64,000 nt of DNA from Sciurus carolinensis. Taxonomy: Eukaryota > Chordata > Mammalia > Rodentia > Sciuridae. The stretch spans positions 25,256,750 to 25,320,749 of the forward strand of contig NC_062215.1 of assembly GCF_902686445.1 (NCBI RefSeq), given 5' to 3'. The notes below the pieces were generated by a model. It was not told the origin of the DNA and did not search any database. It saw only the letters and a list, made by a program, of their open reading frames with translations. A program made the position numbers and the translations under genes. This document shows positions 22,738 to 34,430 of the stretch, piece after piece (position 1 is the first letter of the stretch; each line of letters begins with the position of its first letter).

Positions 22738-22761
22738 AAGCGCCCAGGTAAAGGCGTGGGC

Positions 22762-22773
22762 TGCGCATGCGTG
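22762..22773. promoter_or_regulatory. Second NRF1-like site
   Basis: TGCGCATGCGTG, with the full left half and one or two changes in the right half, 164 bases from the perfect copy. Confidence 0.6.
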
Positions 22774-24124
22774 CTGGTCCCCGTGGATCGGGGGGCGTGG
22801 TTGCTGAAAGGAAGCCAAAACGCAGAGTAGGAGAGAGCTGTGTGCAGGGAATGTGGGATTCCACGAAATTGGGATAGGGAAAGGTAAAGTGAAATAAGAA
22901 AAGTGGGTCGAGTGGAAGTAAAAGAGCCTTTGGCTTATAGAATAAAGTTTCAAAACTCTTGGTTGCTGGCCTCATTACTGGAGGGCAGTTTAGTGACAGT
23001 ACAGAAATAACAAGAGGAAAGATACAAGCAGTAGTGATCATTCATGAGATGACTGGGTTGGCTAATAAAAACTGAAGCAATTTAGAGATTGCCAGGGTGG
23101 TCAGAAAAACAGGTTTAGAGCTGCACTAGTCCTGTAGTCAGGAATAGGGAAAGCTGTGTGTGGTGGAGACCCAGAACTGCTGTAAGAAAGGAAATCTCCA
23201 TTGTAAGTATTACAGCATTATGACTAATTAGCTATTAATCATTAATATAATTAATGGTACTATTAGCTAACAAGGTAACGTTTATCCAAGTTCAGAGCCA
23301 AGAGAGAGTGTCCATAATTGAAAGTGTCTAGGGTAAAGGGAGAGGAAATGATTTGGCAAGCTGAAAGTCCAAGTTAGAAAAGACCCAAGGGAACAATCCC
23401 TGAGGTCAGGATGACCCTCTCCCACTGTAAATCAAAATTCCCTGAAGTTGTCCAGTCTTGTCTTAATTGAAATTCTTTCCATTATTTAAAGCACATACTA
23501 ATGTTCTTACCTTAAAACTGACCTCAATAGCACATAAATATTTTCAATACGGTTGCAGCTACTTTTCCCCCCAAACAGAATGCCCCCCAAAAAATATCCT
23601 GCAGGGAATAAAATGACCTGAGTTCAGACAAAGTCAAGGAAGAGACAAACTTTATAAATAAAGGGATCCAAGATCTGACTCCATCCTTGGCCCCTTCCAA
23701 AAACAGATGCTTGGCTTTTATTACACTTGAACTCCAGACTCCAGGGATCATAGTTTTGGCAACTTTGGGTCATGTTCTTCAGCAGTGAGTGTTTAGTGGA
23801 ATAACACTAAAAATTATATTTCATCAGGTAGCTAGAAAATCATCAGGCAGAACAGGAGGAACTAAGTGTAAGTAATAAAGGAGAGACTTAAATGCAATGT
23901 AAGAAAGAACTTGGTGTCTGTGGGGGCTGGTGAACCCAGAATGTTTGAGATGTCTACTTAGACCCTTGATCCATTGCCCCCACCAACCCCCACCCCCTCC
24001 ACCACCACCCCTGGTCAGAGTATCCTGCTTGGAAGAGGGGTATGCAGAGTGATGACCAAATAACAAGGTGACCTTCCAAGTGCTATGACTCCCTGAAGGA
24101 CTTCTAGCCATTACAATAGTAATA

Positions 24125-24400
24125 ATATGACTTTGCATTTGAAGAGTACTTTATGGCTTTTTGCAGGGAGGTTCTGTCTATCATTTCATCAGATCTCCTA
24201 ACAATCCTGCAAGGCAGACAGGACAGGTATTATTTCCAATGAAGGAAATTCAGGCCAGGAATATTTTAATGGCTCAACCAAACTCACCCAACCCAGTCAA
24301 CAAGGGAGCCAGACCAGGCCCTGGGTTCCCTGATTCCCAATGTGGTGGTCTTTCAGAGGGTTTGATAAATTTCCACATCTTTTGGAGTGAAAACAGGTGT
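24125..24400 (+). mobile_element. MIR-like fossil
   Basis: TTTGCATTTGAAGAGTACTT, CCTGCAAGGCAGACAGGACA and ACCAGGCCCTGGGTTCCCTG give a MIR-family pattern, weakly. Confidence 0.45.
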
Positions 24401-24927
24401 TCTTAGCAGATAATGAAAAATAATCTAATATTCAAATCTACTTCTGCATCTTCATTATTTAATTTTTTTCTCTTCCTTCCCTCTTTCTTGCCCCCGTAAA
24501 ACTTTGGCTGGTACTTTGGAAGGCTTTGGACCTCAGGGCTATCTAGCAAGGTCCCTTTCTAGAGATTCCGATTCCTCTGTTCTGTCTTTTCCATCCACTC
24601 ACTCACCACAGGGAGGGGGCTGCCAACAGTGTTACTGATTCAGCAAATCACAGGAAGAGGGCTAGTTCCAGGGCATCCCTTGATGAGCTGTTGACACTGC
24701 AGCTTAACATTGATTGCAGGCAACATTCAGCATCCATACCTGACTTTATTGGAATATCAGGCTTCTCTCTGATTTCCTGGCCTTGGATAGTTCTTCACTA
24801 ACTTTTTTCATTAAGTTGGTTAACTTTTTTCATTAATTTTTTAATTAAAAACATTGCATTGAAAAGTTCTGTACACTTTGAGAGTCCTTAAAATGTGCAA
24901 TGTGCATACATGTAATTTCTTTCTTCT

Positions 24928-25010
24928 TTTTTTTTTTTTTTTTTTTTTTTGTACTAGGGATTAAACTCAGGGGCCTCAACCACTGTACCACATCCCTAGC
25001 CCTATTTTTA
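24928..25010 (-). mobile_element. ID-part SINE with long poly(T)
   Basis: T-run 24928-24950 then GTACTAGGGATTAAACTCAG and CCACATCCCTAGCCC. The B1 part is missing. Confidence 0.8.
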
Positions 25011-25124
25011 GTGCTGTCTTAAGGGTTAAGAGACTTCATTCAGTTCTCCCAGTAACCCTCTCTAGTGGCCCTTTTCAACCCCACTTGGAACCTGAGCATT
25101 AGGAAAGTACCTTGGTGGGTTTTT

Positions 25125-25247
25125 TTTAATGTAAATGTTGATAGAGCTTTATTTTATTCGTTTATTTACATGTGGTGCTGAGACTTGAACCTAGAACTAA
25201 CACATGCTAGGCAAGTGCTCTACCACTGAGCCACAACCCCAACCCAC
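25125..25247 (-). mobile_element. ID SINE with extended tail
   Basis: GTGCTGAGACTTGAACCTAG to CTGAGCCACAACCCCAACCC with the TTTATTTTATTCGTTTATTT tail. Confidence 0.85.
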
Positions 25248-26256
25248 ATACATGTAATTTCAACAGTAGAAGAGATATCTGGCTCTTGTAAAGTGAACTG
25301 AATAAACTGATTTTGCATTTCCTCATTGCTGAGTTTCCAGAGCTATACCCTCATTGGAAAATAGTTCTTACCACCTGTACTTATATAGGGACAGTAACTC
25401 TGACTCTTTTTGCCTATCGATTAATACACCCCATCCTACAGTACCAACTTAGAGTCAGAGTCCTGGTCATGATCATTCATGATCAGGTCCATGGTCAATC
25501 ATTTCACCTTTTAGGCTTTTTAAAAAGAGGGGGACTATGTGACCCTCTAGATCTGATACCTAGGATTTTACTCTAGAGAATGACTGTGTTCATTCATACA
25601 TTGCAATTCCATTCTTTCCTAAGAATCACTATTCAGTAATCATCCCTAAACCCTTTCCTACAGGAAACTGTCCCTTTTGCAGAATAGATAAAGCTTTCCT
25701 AGATTCCCCCTTTTACTCACTTTTTTCTCGTATCTCTAAGTGATTATGTCCAGAGACAGCTCAGAAAGCTGAACTGCCTTGTCTTTTCAGCCTTAGGGTT
25801 TGTATGTGGAGGTGTACACTTGCATAGTGTATGTATATGCTCATTCTTGATGGGCCATGGCCCTGTGCACCATTTTTTCCTCTGTGCCCCTTCACCCCCC
25901 CACACCCACCCCAATGAATTTTAGTGAAAAGTTAAATTCCAGGATGGCCTAGAAGAATCAAAGAGAATGCAATAAATGCAGGATATATGAATACAGCTGT
26001 AGAGATAAAGAGGCTATTGGAATAGCCAATGTCATGTAGGTGGAAAGTCTGGTTTTAGCTATAGCTTCCTTTGGCCTTAAAAATATCCCCTCCTTCTGAT
26101 AGCTGGCCATTGCAGCATAGTCTGGGATCATATCCTGCAGCTGTATTCTGTGTGCATCGATTTCTTCCTTTGAAACATCTCAGAATTTGAATTTTAATTA
26201 CTCTGTGTCCTTATAATCAAAGTGTATTTTATAATTTTTTGAAAACCATGTTGATA

Positions 26257-26432
26257 CTGGTTGCAGTGACAGGCACCTGTAATCCCAGCAACTTGGAAGG
26301 ATGAGGCAGGAGGATTGCAAGTTCAAGGCCAGCCTTAGTAACTTTGCAAGAGCCTGTCTCAAAATTAAAGAAGAAAAGTAGGGGGTGGAGATGTAGCTCA
26401 GTGGTAAAGTGCCCTGGTGTTCAATCTTCAGT
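26257..26432 (+). mobile_element. B1-ID composite SINE
   Basis: CACCTGTAATCCCAGCAACT and GAGATGTAGCTCAGTGGTAA. Confidence 0.85.
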
Positions 26433-26586
26433 TAACTCACTCTCCTCCCACCCTAACCCCCACACAAACTGTGACAATATCTACAAGTTTTTCTCCTGAG
26501 TTACTTAATTTAACCCTTCTCCCAACCCTGTAAGGTAGGAAGGACAGGAAATGTTGGGTTTTTTAGCAGCCAATAAAAATGTGACC

Positions 26587-26680
26587 CTGGGGCTTGGGAT
26601 GCAGACCAGTTATAGAGCATTTGCCAGGCCCTGGGTTCCATCCCCACAGGGCAAAAATAAATAAATAAATAAATAAATCC
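26587..26680 (+). mobile_element. ID SINE with (AAAT)n tail
   Basis: CTTGGGATGCAGACCAGTTA, CCCTGGGTTCCATCCCC and six AAAT units. Confidence 0.75.
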
Positions 26681-28289
26681 TGATCTTAAAGGTCAGTAGC
26701 CAGGACCAAAACCTTGGTTTCCAAAGTCCAAGTCCAGGACTCCTCTATGACACTATACTTCAGCCCTTTGCTGGATACCACACAAAGCAAATTAAACAGA
26801 CGTGGTCTCTGCCCTCTGAAAGTTTTGGACTCAAATGGACAACCCCTATGCCGGCAAACATAAAAGGACAATGTGATTTACAGTCGAATCACACATGCCA
26901 ATAAACAAATTAGTTAAATAGATAAGGTAAGGCATGTTTACCTGGTCTACTAATGTTCTTTTAATTCCAATCGAGTAGGAAGGACAGTGTTAATAAGAAT
27001 AAGGTTTGGGGCCAGTCCCATTCTGGACTAGCTTTTGCATATGGAAAAATATTTGTAACTGCACTGTGAACTCATTTCCTTGTCTTTAATGTTGTATAAA
27101 CCTTCCCTGAGCATCTACCAAATGTAAGGGATCACAAGGTGAATGAAAGACCATTAAGAAATCATCTCTGCCCTCCAGCAACATCTTCAGCCATTTCCCT
27201 AATTCAGACCACCATGATAAAAGTGTCAGTTACCCTGCACTACCATCAATTCCATTGAGAAAAGAACAGATGAACTCAATACCCATCTTACCGTTAGCAG
27301 ACCTGGGAGTCATTCTTACTCATGTCAGGTAGCCAGTTAGGTGGACTTTTGAATTTGGGAGACAATGGTCCCATCCTAGAGAAATGAGGCTGCCCTCAGC
27401 CCACCTGTAATACCTTAGTTTCCTGGGTATCTAAGCAAAGGCAGACAGGAACTCTGGGGTTAGCAGAGCTGAACTTGAGGGAAAGAATATCCTCCTATCT
27501 CTATCTGAACTGCTGGTAGCCCAGTTCCCCCTTGAGGGTTCTGCTTCAGGGTCTGTCTATTGCAGCAAGATCCAAGGCAGTAAGGCCCAAGTCGTGTGTG
27601 AGTCTTCAAAGAAACTCACAGATTCTTTTAGGCAGCACGCTTAATTGTTGTCTGTAATTGATGTGACATGTGCCCCAGAGGCACGCACTGAGGTCCAATT
27701 GAGATGGTTTTTTTTTAAAAAATGGAATTAATTAATTAAAGAGGGCAGCTGCACAGGGCCAGGAGTGAGTGCCAAACTCTGTAACTCTAAACCAGCCAAC
27801 CCACCCAACCGGCCTCACCACCCGAGGAACAGCCTTTGAATTCTCATGGAGGTGGGATGGGAGACCTGGTGAAGCAGTGAGGGAAGTGGGGGCTGCCAGG
27901 AGAGGGGTAGGACTCGGGGGTCCCTCTCTTAGCTTTCACAACCCCCGAAAGGTTTGACTTTTGGCAACTGTTTGGAGTAGGGGGAACTAGTTACCTGCAG
28001 AAAAGTGAAGGGAAGGTCAAGGGAAGGTCTGTACAGGTGGTAGGAAGGGAAGGGGTGGGAAGGGAGGAGTGGTTGGCAGGTGTGAGTGATGGAGCCCCTG
28101 GGGAGGAGCTGAGTGGATCATCGAGAGGAGAGCTCCTGTGGGCAGAGTCCTCAAGGAGGCAGTGCCCAGAAGTGGCGATGTGGGGGCCAGCAACATGGTG
28201 CCCGAGGGCACAGCATTCAGAGACTGAATTAATTAAACCCCTGACCTGAGGTCATTAACAAAGCTGTGGCAGCTTTTCATAGGAGTTGG

Positions 28290-28330
28290 GTTAATAACAA
28301 TAATAACAATAATAATAATAATTAACAATA
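28290..28330 (+). repeat. (AAT)n microsatellite
   Basis: TAATAACAATAATAACAATA and similar units; imperfect. Confidence 0.85.
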
Positions 28331-29003
28331 ATGAGACCTTATCTGCAGCAAGTTGTTTCTAGAGATGTTAGGCATTAAGTCATTAGTTCCCCTGGCCCTG
28401 AGGGGCCACCTTTTCCTAAAAAGTAAGTGGGGGTGTGAGAGGACACAGAAGATCCTTGTGTACCTGAGGACTCGTGGGATCCCATTGCCAGGTCTTGAGG
28501 TCTGCTGCCCTAGGCTGAGAAGCTTCATTCTTTTTCACAGTAATAAAATTCAGAGTTTCTTTAGGGCTTCATAAACTGTTAGAATTTTTACATTATTTAA
28601 AATCTGAAAGGATGCTTAGATAGTAGAAATTGCCGCCACAAGATGCCTAAACAATTCTGATGTGAAAACTCAAGTCCCACCTGTCGGCACAGCTGAACTT
28701 TATATGGCAGAGAAGAGCCGCCTCTGGGGGCTACAGGGTGGGGCTTGGGGCTGACAGCCTTCAAACAGGAAAGCCTAGGGGACTTCGGGCTTCTACTGCC
28801 GCAGCCCAAGGAGGGAAATTTAGAAGGAGCACTGGAGGGAAGTAAAAAGAGGAGGGTTTTTTTGTTCGTTTTTCTGTCTGTCTTGCTTTTGTTTCCTAGA
28901 TTGGAGGAGTTGCATGGGAAGGAACCTGGGGGCCAAAGCCTGAGCAAAACTTCCTCTCAATAGAAATAAGCCTTTCAGATGCCACTGTAACAGTATTACT
29001 ACA

Positions 29004-29185
29004 AGCCTTGCTTGATGACGCACGCCTGTGAGCCCAGCAGCTCAGGAGGCTGAGGCAGGATGATTGTGAATTCAAAGCCAGTCTCAGCAATTTAGTGAGG
29101 CCCTAAGCAACTCAGCAAGACCCAGTCTCTAAATAAAATATAAAACAGGGCTGGGGATGTGGCTTAGAGGTTAAGTGCCTGAAAA
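29004..29185 (+). mobile_element. B1-ID composite SINE, 3' end lost
   Basis: ACGCACGCCTGTGAGCCCAG, GGGCTGGGGATGTGGCTTAG, then a (CAA)n tail; the B box has been lost. Confidence 0.85.
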
Positions 29186-30414
29186 CAACAACAACAATAA
29201 CAAGGACAACAAAAAAGTAGTTATATGCTTTCAATCTAAGGACAGACTTTTGTGCACATCCCATAGGTGGTGACAGTTGTCATCATTGCTCTAGTCAGGT
29301 TTCGAAGCAATATACCGCGTGTATTGTACAACACCTTTTAAAAAATAAAACAGCAACAACAAAATCTCAGTATACTCCAACAGAAGGAGTATCCTGATGG
29401 TAGGTAGACCATGGGTAGCAGGGACTATGCTCCCCACTAATGAAGAGGCAGATGGGATTCAGAGCAGGAGCTGAGCTTGTCTGAATTCGTATCATGAAAA
29501 ACAGAGCTGGGCAGCAGAAGAACCTCTGTCAGGAAAGGAAAGGAACCAGTCCCCACTCTTCTGGCCCTGGGATCATCTCTTCTCTTGAACCATAACCTTC
29601 CCTCTCTTCCTTGTGTTACTACAAAGTCATCTGTAAGAAGGAACTAGAACTTTCAGATATTGAATCTACCTTGTCGATTGCATAAGAGAACACACAGTAA
29701 AGTGTTATATGGAGAAGTTTGGAGAATGGAATGTTCTGGTTAATTAAATAATCTGGCTAACAAAGTACTATTCAACACGTAGTAATATTTGGGATATACT
29801 TACATTAAAATTATTCATTGTTTATCTGACATTCAAGTTTAACTGGGTGTCTTCTATTTTATCTGGCAACACTGCCTGCAGGTAAACCACTAAGAGATTC
29901 ATATCCACTCCTGGGAGTTCTCTAGAGAAAAAACCCAACAGGTTCATCCATACTTACTAGGAAATGGGGACAGAGAACATGTAATTGGGAAGGAAAGGAG
30001 CCAGAGGTGTCCACCGACTCGGAGAAGCACACATTGTCCCACTGGGTACCTGGGTAAGGTGTGCCAAGTCTTTAACTGGCCCCATGGCAAGCCAAGAAGT
30101 TGTTTTGGAAATCTCAGGAAAGGAAGTTTAAAATAAAATAAACTCTACTCTTCAACACCCAGAAAGAATCCCACCATGAAATGGGGATAGATGGAGTATA
30201 TTCTAACCCTGGGTTCTTTATGGCAGCAGTTAAGTGTTGTCCTGAGCAACGTGGTGCCAGTCAGAGTGGCTGTGTGTTTCCTCTGTGCCAGAAACTCCCT
30301 GGCGCCTGAATACCTCCTTCCCTAATGCCAGGCCCCGAGGGAACCTGGGTTCTTCTACTCTGCATGGCATTGAGAATGAATGTCTTTTCCCCAACCAGGT
30401 CTCAGTCTTTAGCA

Positions 30415-30650
30415 CTTACTGAGCACCAAGCGGTTCCTAATTTATTGAATGCTTTCTGCTGTCCTAAGTGTCACCTCTGTTATCCCATATAATCCTTCCA
30501 GCTAGGAATAAAGTAGATATCCCTGTTTTAGAGATGAAGGAACCAAGCCACAGAGAAATTAAGTAAGAAATGATACAAGGTCACATAGCTGTTAAGTGTC
30601 AGTCAGGATTGATCCTAGGTAGTCAGATTCCTGCACTAGCTCTTCTAACT
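30415..30650 (+). mobile_element. MIR fossil
   Basis: AGCACTTACTGAGCACCAAG, TTTTAGAGATGAAGGAACCA and GGTCACATAGCTGTTAAGTG. Confidence 0.65.
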
Positions 30651-30724
30651 ACAATTGGGGGCTGTACTAAGCACCCCAATTCTGTCAAACCATGCTCCTG
30701 CTCAGACTTCTTCAGTGGCTCCTG

Positions 30725-31225
30725 TGGTGAGCAAAATAATGACCCACAAAGATGCCCACACCTGAATCTCCAAAACCTGCGAATATGTTACTTGACATGG
30801 CTAACAGGACTTTGCTAACATACTTAAATTAGAGTGATGTAGAGATTAGCCTGAGATACCTGGTGAGCCCAGTGTAGGTATAAGTGTCCTTAGAAGAAGG
30901 GGTTCAGGAGTGTTGGAGTCAGAGAAGGAGATTTGACTACAGGCACAGAAATTAAATTGGTATGGTTGCTGCTTTGAAGATGGAGGCGAACTTGAATCAA
31001 GAAGCATGTCCCCACCCCTACCTTAGGAGCAGGAATAGGCAAAGGACTGATCTCTCTCACATCCTCCAGGAGGGTTGTGTTCCTTGTGGAACAACCCTGC
31101 CATCACCTCAACATGCCTAGTGAGATTTCTGACCTCCAGAACTGTATGATAATACATTTGTGTTGTTCTAAGTCATGAGATTCATGGTGATTTCTTACAG
31201 CAGAGGTAGGAAATGAATATAGCTC
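30725..31225 (+). mobile_element. Old LTR-type repeat (MaLR-like)
   Basis: Begins GAGCAAAATAATGACCCACA and ends near TTACAGCAGAGGTAGGAAATG, with TTCTGACCTCCAGAACTGTA and CATTTGTGTTGTTCTAAGTC. I know this pattern as an ancient mammalian LTR-type repeat, but the exact family is not certain. Confidence 0.5.
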
Positions 31226-31369
31226 CCCACTGAGTAGAAGGAAATCTGAGCTGCTTTGCAGGACAATCAGGGCCTTGTGCCATCTGGTCCTTCCCTAGCT
31301 ACCTAACTGGTCTCTTCTTCCCTGGCTCCCCTGTGCTTTACAAATAGAACATCTCCAGCATCCTCAATA

Positions 31370-31560
31370 GACCATGCCCTTTCTGACTTCCATGCCTTTG
31401 AGAGTACTGTGTCTTCCACCTGGAACACGGCTCCTTACTTGTTTATCTGGCAAACTGCTTATTCTTTACATCTCAGCTCAAACAATCCCTCCTCTGGCAA
31501 ACCTTTTCTACTTCCCCCAGAGGGCCCTGGGACTGCTTTCCCTGCCCAGCTGCATTTTTT
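31370..31560 (+). mobile_element. L2 fossil
   Basis: TCTTTACATCTCAGCTCAAA and CCTCCTCTGGCAAACCTTTT are typical L2 3' phrases. Approximate edges; a second piece lies at 31950-32040. Confidence 0.5.
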
Positions 31561-32074
31561 TATCCATTTCTGTTAAAGCAGCACTTGTATTTTAAAGACC
31601 TGTCTATTCCCTCTCTAGACTATATGCTGCTTGAAGGGATGGGACCTCCCTTTTATCTTTGGATTCCCTTCACACTCAGGATGGTCCCCAGCACATCAAA
31701 CGAAGGTCCCCAGGGACTAGCACTCTTATCCTGCCTGCCAGTGTGCCCTGGACCAGTAATACTGCCCTCTGGCTCCATTTCTCCATCAGTGGCATGCCTG
31801 GGTGAACCATCCCTCCCTTCTTTAGTGAGAGATAAGGACAAAGAAAAACCAGATATGGAGATTCTTCTTTCAAAGAAGAAAAAGGTGCTTTTCAAAGTGT
31901 GATACTCCAACTGTTCCCATGGTATATAGTGCTTCCTCTCCAAGTCTCCGACTCTTCAACTAGAAGCAAACTTCACGAAGTCAAGAGTCTTGTCTGCTTC
32001 ACACCTCTTTATGTCCCCAGCACCTAGATTGCTTGTTATTCTCAGGTGATTTCCCTGGTGCTGGTTGGAGGAGA

Positions 32075-32400
32075 TCCTAGAGGAGGCTTTACCACATTCT
32101 TTGTATTCACAATGTCCCTGTAAGGTGCCTGCTGATGTTGGGTATCATCTGAAGCAAAGGTTTTCCTACAATCACTACATTCAGTACTTGAGTATTAGGT
32201 AAGATGTTCTTTAAAACTTTCAAACTCCCCTGAGGGCTCTCCCATGGACACATCCAGAGATAGGGGTGTCCAGGAAGAATCTTTTGAAGTTTAAGACGGT
32301 TAGTTACTCCACCCCAGTAAAGGTTGATGTCCACTTATTACACCTCTGAATGTTTTCTCCAGTGTGAATTCTCTGATGTTTAATGAGAAGCAAAAAGCAA
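32075..32400 (-). pseudogene. Decayed C2H2 zinc-finger (ZNF) gene fragment
   Basis: Reading the minus strand from high to low coordinates there are three remnants of Kruppel-type fingers. A linker HQRIHTGEN lies at 32378-32352, matching the hallmark HxxxHTGEKPY. A knuckle reading CSDCRKTF follows at about 32180-32150, and then YKECGKA at about 32105-32085. They lie in different frames with a stop and insertions/deletions between them, and no open frame spans them. This is a dead fragment of a multi-finger gene, presumably a retrocopy or duplicated piece. The parent gene is not identified. Confidence 0.75.
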
Positions 32401-32476
32401 ATAAAGGTCTCCATAAAAGCCTGTTAGGTATCCATCCCTGTATTCCATGTTCTGAGGAACTTCAAAACATAAGGCA

Positions 32477-32677
32477 TGGCCAGGTACAGTAGTTCATACC
32501 TGCAATCCCAGCAACTTGAGAAACTGACGCAGGAGGATCACAAGTTCAAGGTCAGCCTGAACACCTTAGTAAGACCCCCAGCCATTTAGCAAGACCCTGT
32601 CTCCAAACAAAAAACTAAAAGGGTAGGGGATGTAGCTCCATGGTGAAGTGCCCCTGGATTATTCAATCCCCAGTACA
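32477..32677 (+). mobile_element. B1-ID composite SINE
   Basis: CATACCTGCAATCCCAGCAA and GGGATGTAGCTCCATGGTGA, ending with AATCCCCAGTAC. Confidence 0.85.
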
Positions 32678-32914
32678 AAAATAAAATAAATCATGGTCTC
32701 TGTCTTCTAGATGTCTGCAAATTGATTGGGGAGACAAGACTCATGCATGTTATACAGCTGGAGAATGGGTATGATCAAGCTGCACAATTTAATGGAATTA
32801 AGTAGGAATACAGAGAAAAAGTTCAACTGGAGCTTGGCTCCATAGTAGAGGGGGCATAAGGTGTGTTACACTTCAACTGAAAGGCTGGTAGGGTGGAGGC
32901 TGAAAGAGTAAAGG

Positions 32915-32985
32915 AAACCAAGAAGGAAGGAAGGGGAAGAGGAAAGGAGGAAAGAAGGAAGGAAGGAGAGGAGGAAGGAAGAACT
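32915..32985 (+). repeat. GGAA-rich purine tract
   Basis: Continuous A/G sequence built of GGAA, GAAG and AGGA units, with several GGAA (ETS-core) repeats. Confidence 0.9.
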
Positions 32986-33786
32986 CTTGCTTTGTAGTGA
33001 TTTGCCCTTTGATTTAGGAAAATCCCACACACTTAGGGCAGCAGCCTTTGAACATTTTGTTTCCCTGATGCCTCTCTCACGGTCAAGCTTAAGTCACTTT
33101 CACTGTACCAGTCACACCTAAAAAGGACATTCGTAATGCTGTGCTTCACATGCATAGCCCCATCTCCCCTGGCCTTCTTGGGATCCATCCCAGTTCCACC
33201 ACCAGGAATGATCCACCTGGGGCCAGTGTGCCTTGGTGACAGAAGCAACAGGTGGGTGACAAAACTCCACTTAGGAGAGGGCCGCAGGAGAGCCCTGGAA
33301 GGTCAGCATGTTTGAGCCCTCTATCTGCTCTCCCCCCACCATCCCACCCTCTACAAGGGCTTTTGACTTATGTCAGTTTTATACGAGTTTGTGTGGAGCA
33401 TTTGTATATTCTCTACAAGGCAATAGAACTCTGCCTTGTCTTCTCCATTCCCCGGGGGTGGCGACAAACAAGAGGGTGGAATTTGGAGCATCTCATCTTG
33501 GTTAGAGAGTTGGAAGATTCCCCCCAATCCCCTGCCGCCTGCCAAATCGAATAGTTAAACACTGAGTCCCCGTCAAACACCTGCATATGAAGGGTTAGAG
33601 GCTTCCTTCATGGATGTCTCAGAAACACAGGAGTTCCACCTGTCACGGCAGTTTAGTCAGAAGAGGGAGAGTATATTTCACATCTTGAACGATGGCTGCT
33701 TTCAGGGGAAGTGCTGGGGCTGGTATTTCCTAACACCGTGGAATCCTGAGTACCTTTTGTAGACAATTTCATTGTCCAAAGGGTTT

Positions 33787-33996
33787 TTGGTTTTGTTTTG
33801 TTTTTTGTTTTTGGTACCAGGGATTGAACCCAGGTACCCTCAACCACTGAGCCACATCCCCAGCCCTACTTTGTATTTTATTTAGAGACAGGTCTCACTG
33901 AGTTGCTTAGCAACTCGCCGTTGCTGAGGATCGTGAGATCCTCTTGCCTCAGTCTCCCGAGCCACTGGGATTATAGGTGAGCGCCACTGCGCCCAG
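33787..33996 (-). mobile_element. B1-ID composite SINE with exact target-site duplication
   Basis: ID part (GTACCAGGGATTGAACCCAG) then B1 (CAGTCTCCCGAGCCACTGGG). Flanked by identical CCAAAGGGTTT at 33776-33786 and 33997-34007, so one of the younger copies. Confidence 0.92.
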
Positions 33997-34289
33997 CCAA
34001 AGGGTTTGTTTTAATGTGGATTTTTTTGATTCTAAATTCTGTCCCTGCTTTCTGTGTCACTTCCAGAAGACAGGGATTCAGGAAGGTAGAGACCTCACCC
34101 GTAGGGGTAGAACAGAGTAGGGGCCAGTGCCTTCTGGGCCTTGCCATGTGGACATCCTGTTGGAACACCCTACATTTCTCCCCAGCAAGATATGCTGAAA
34201 AACCTGAAGCCTAGGTGTAAATGCAGCTCAGCAGGACTCTCAGGGACTCCTCGTGCTGTCCTGTCTTTCTCTACATTCTATTTCCGTCA

Positions 34290-34430
34290 TTAGGGTTTGT
34301 CTTCCCTACTAGATCATGGGCTCCCCCAGGGCAGGAGGCATGTCTCTCTCAATCACCAAAAGGGCTGTGTTAGTACCTGTCACGGTGCCTGGTACAGAGC
34401 AACTGTTCAGTAAATGTTGAACAGATCAAC
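34290..34430 (+). mobile_element. L2 fossil
   Basis: GATCATGGGCTCCCCCAGGG and GGTGCCTGGTACAGAGCAAC, the common L2 3' end. Confidence 0.6.

Larger units (their letters stand above)
21600..22800. promoter_or_regulatory. ZNF652: CpG island, putative ZNF652 promoter
   Basis: An abrupt shift from AT-rich flanks to very GC- and CpG-rich DNA, densest at about 21.95-22.65 kb, with Sp1-type GGGCGGG boxes (22392-22416) and no TATA box. It is assigned to ZNF652 because in human the neighbour 3' of PHB1 is ZNF652 on the same strand, with its 5' end facing PHB1. That assignment rests on synteny rather than on coding sequence. Several long open frames here are composition artefacts. Confidence 0.75.

Noticed and set aside
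23977..24011. C-rich tract as a promoter
   Set aside because: Isolated CCCCCACC-type low-complexity run with no CpG enrichment or other promoter signs; only a possible quadruplex on the minus strand.
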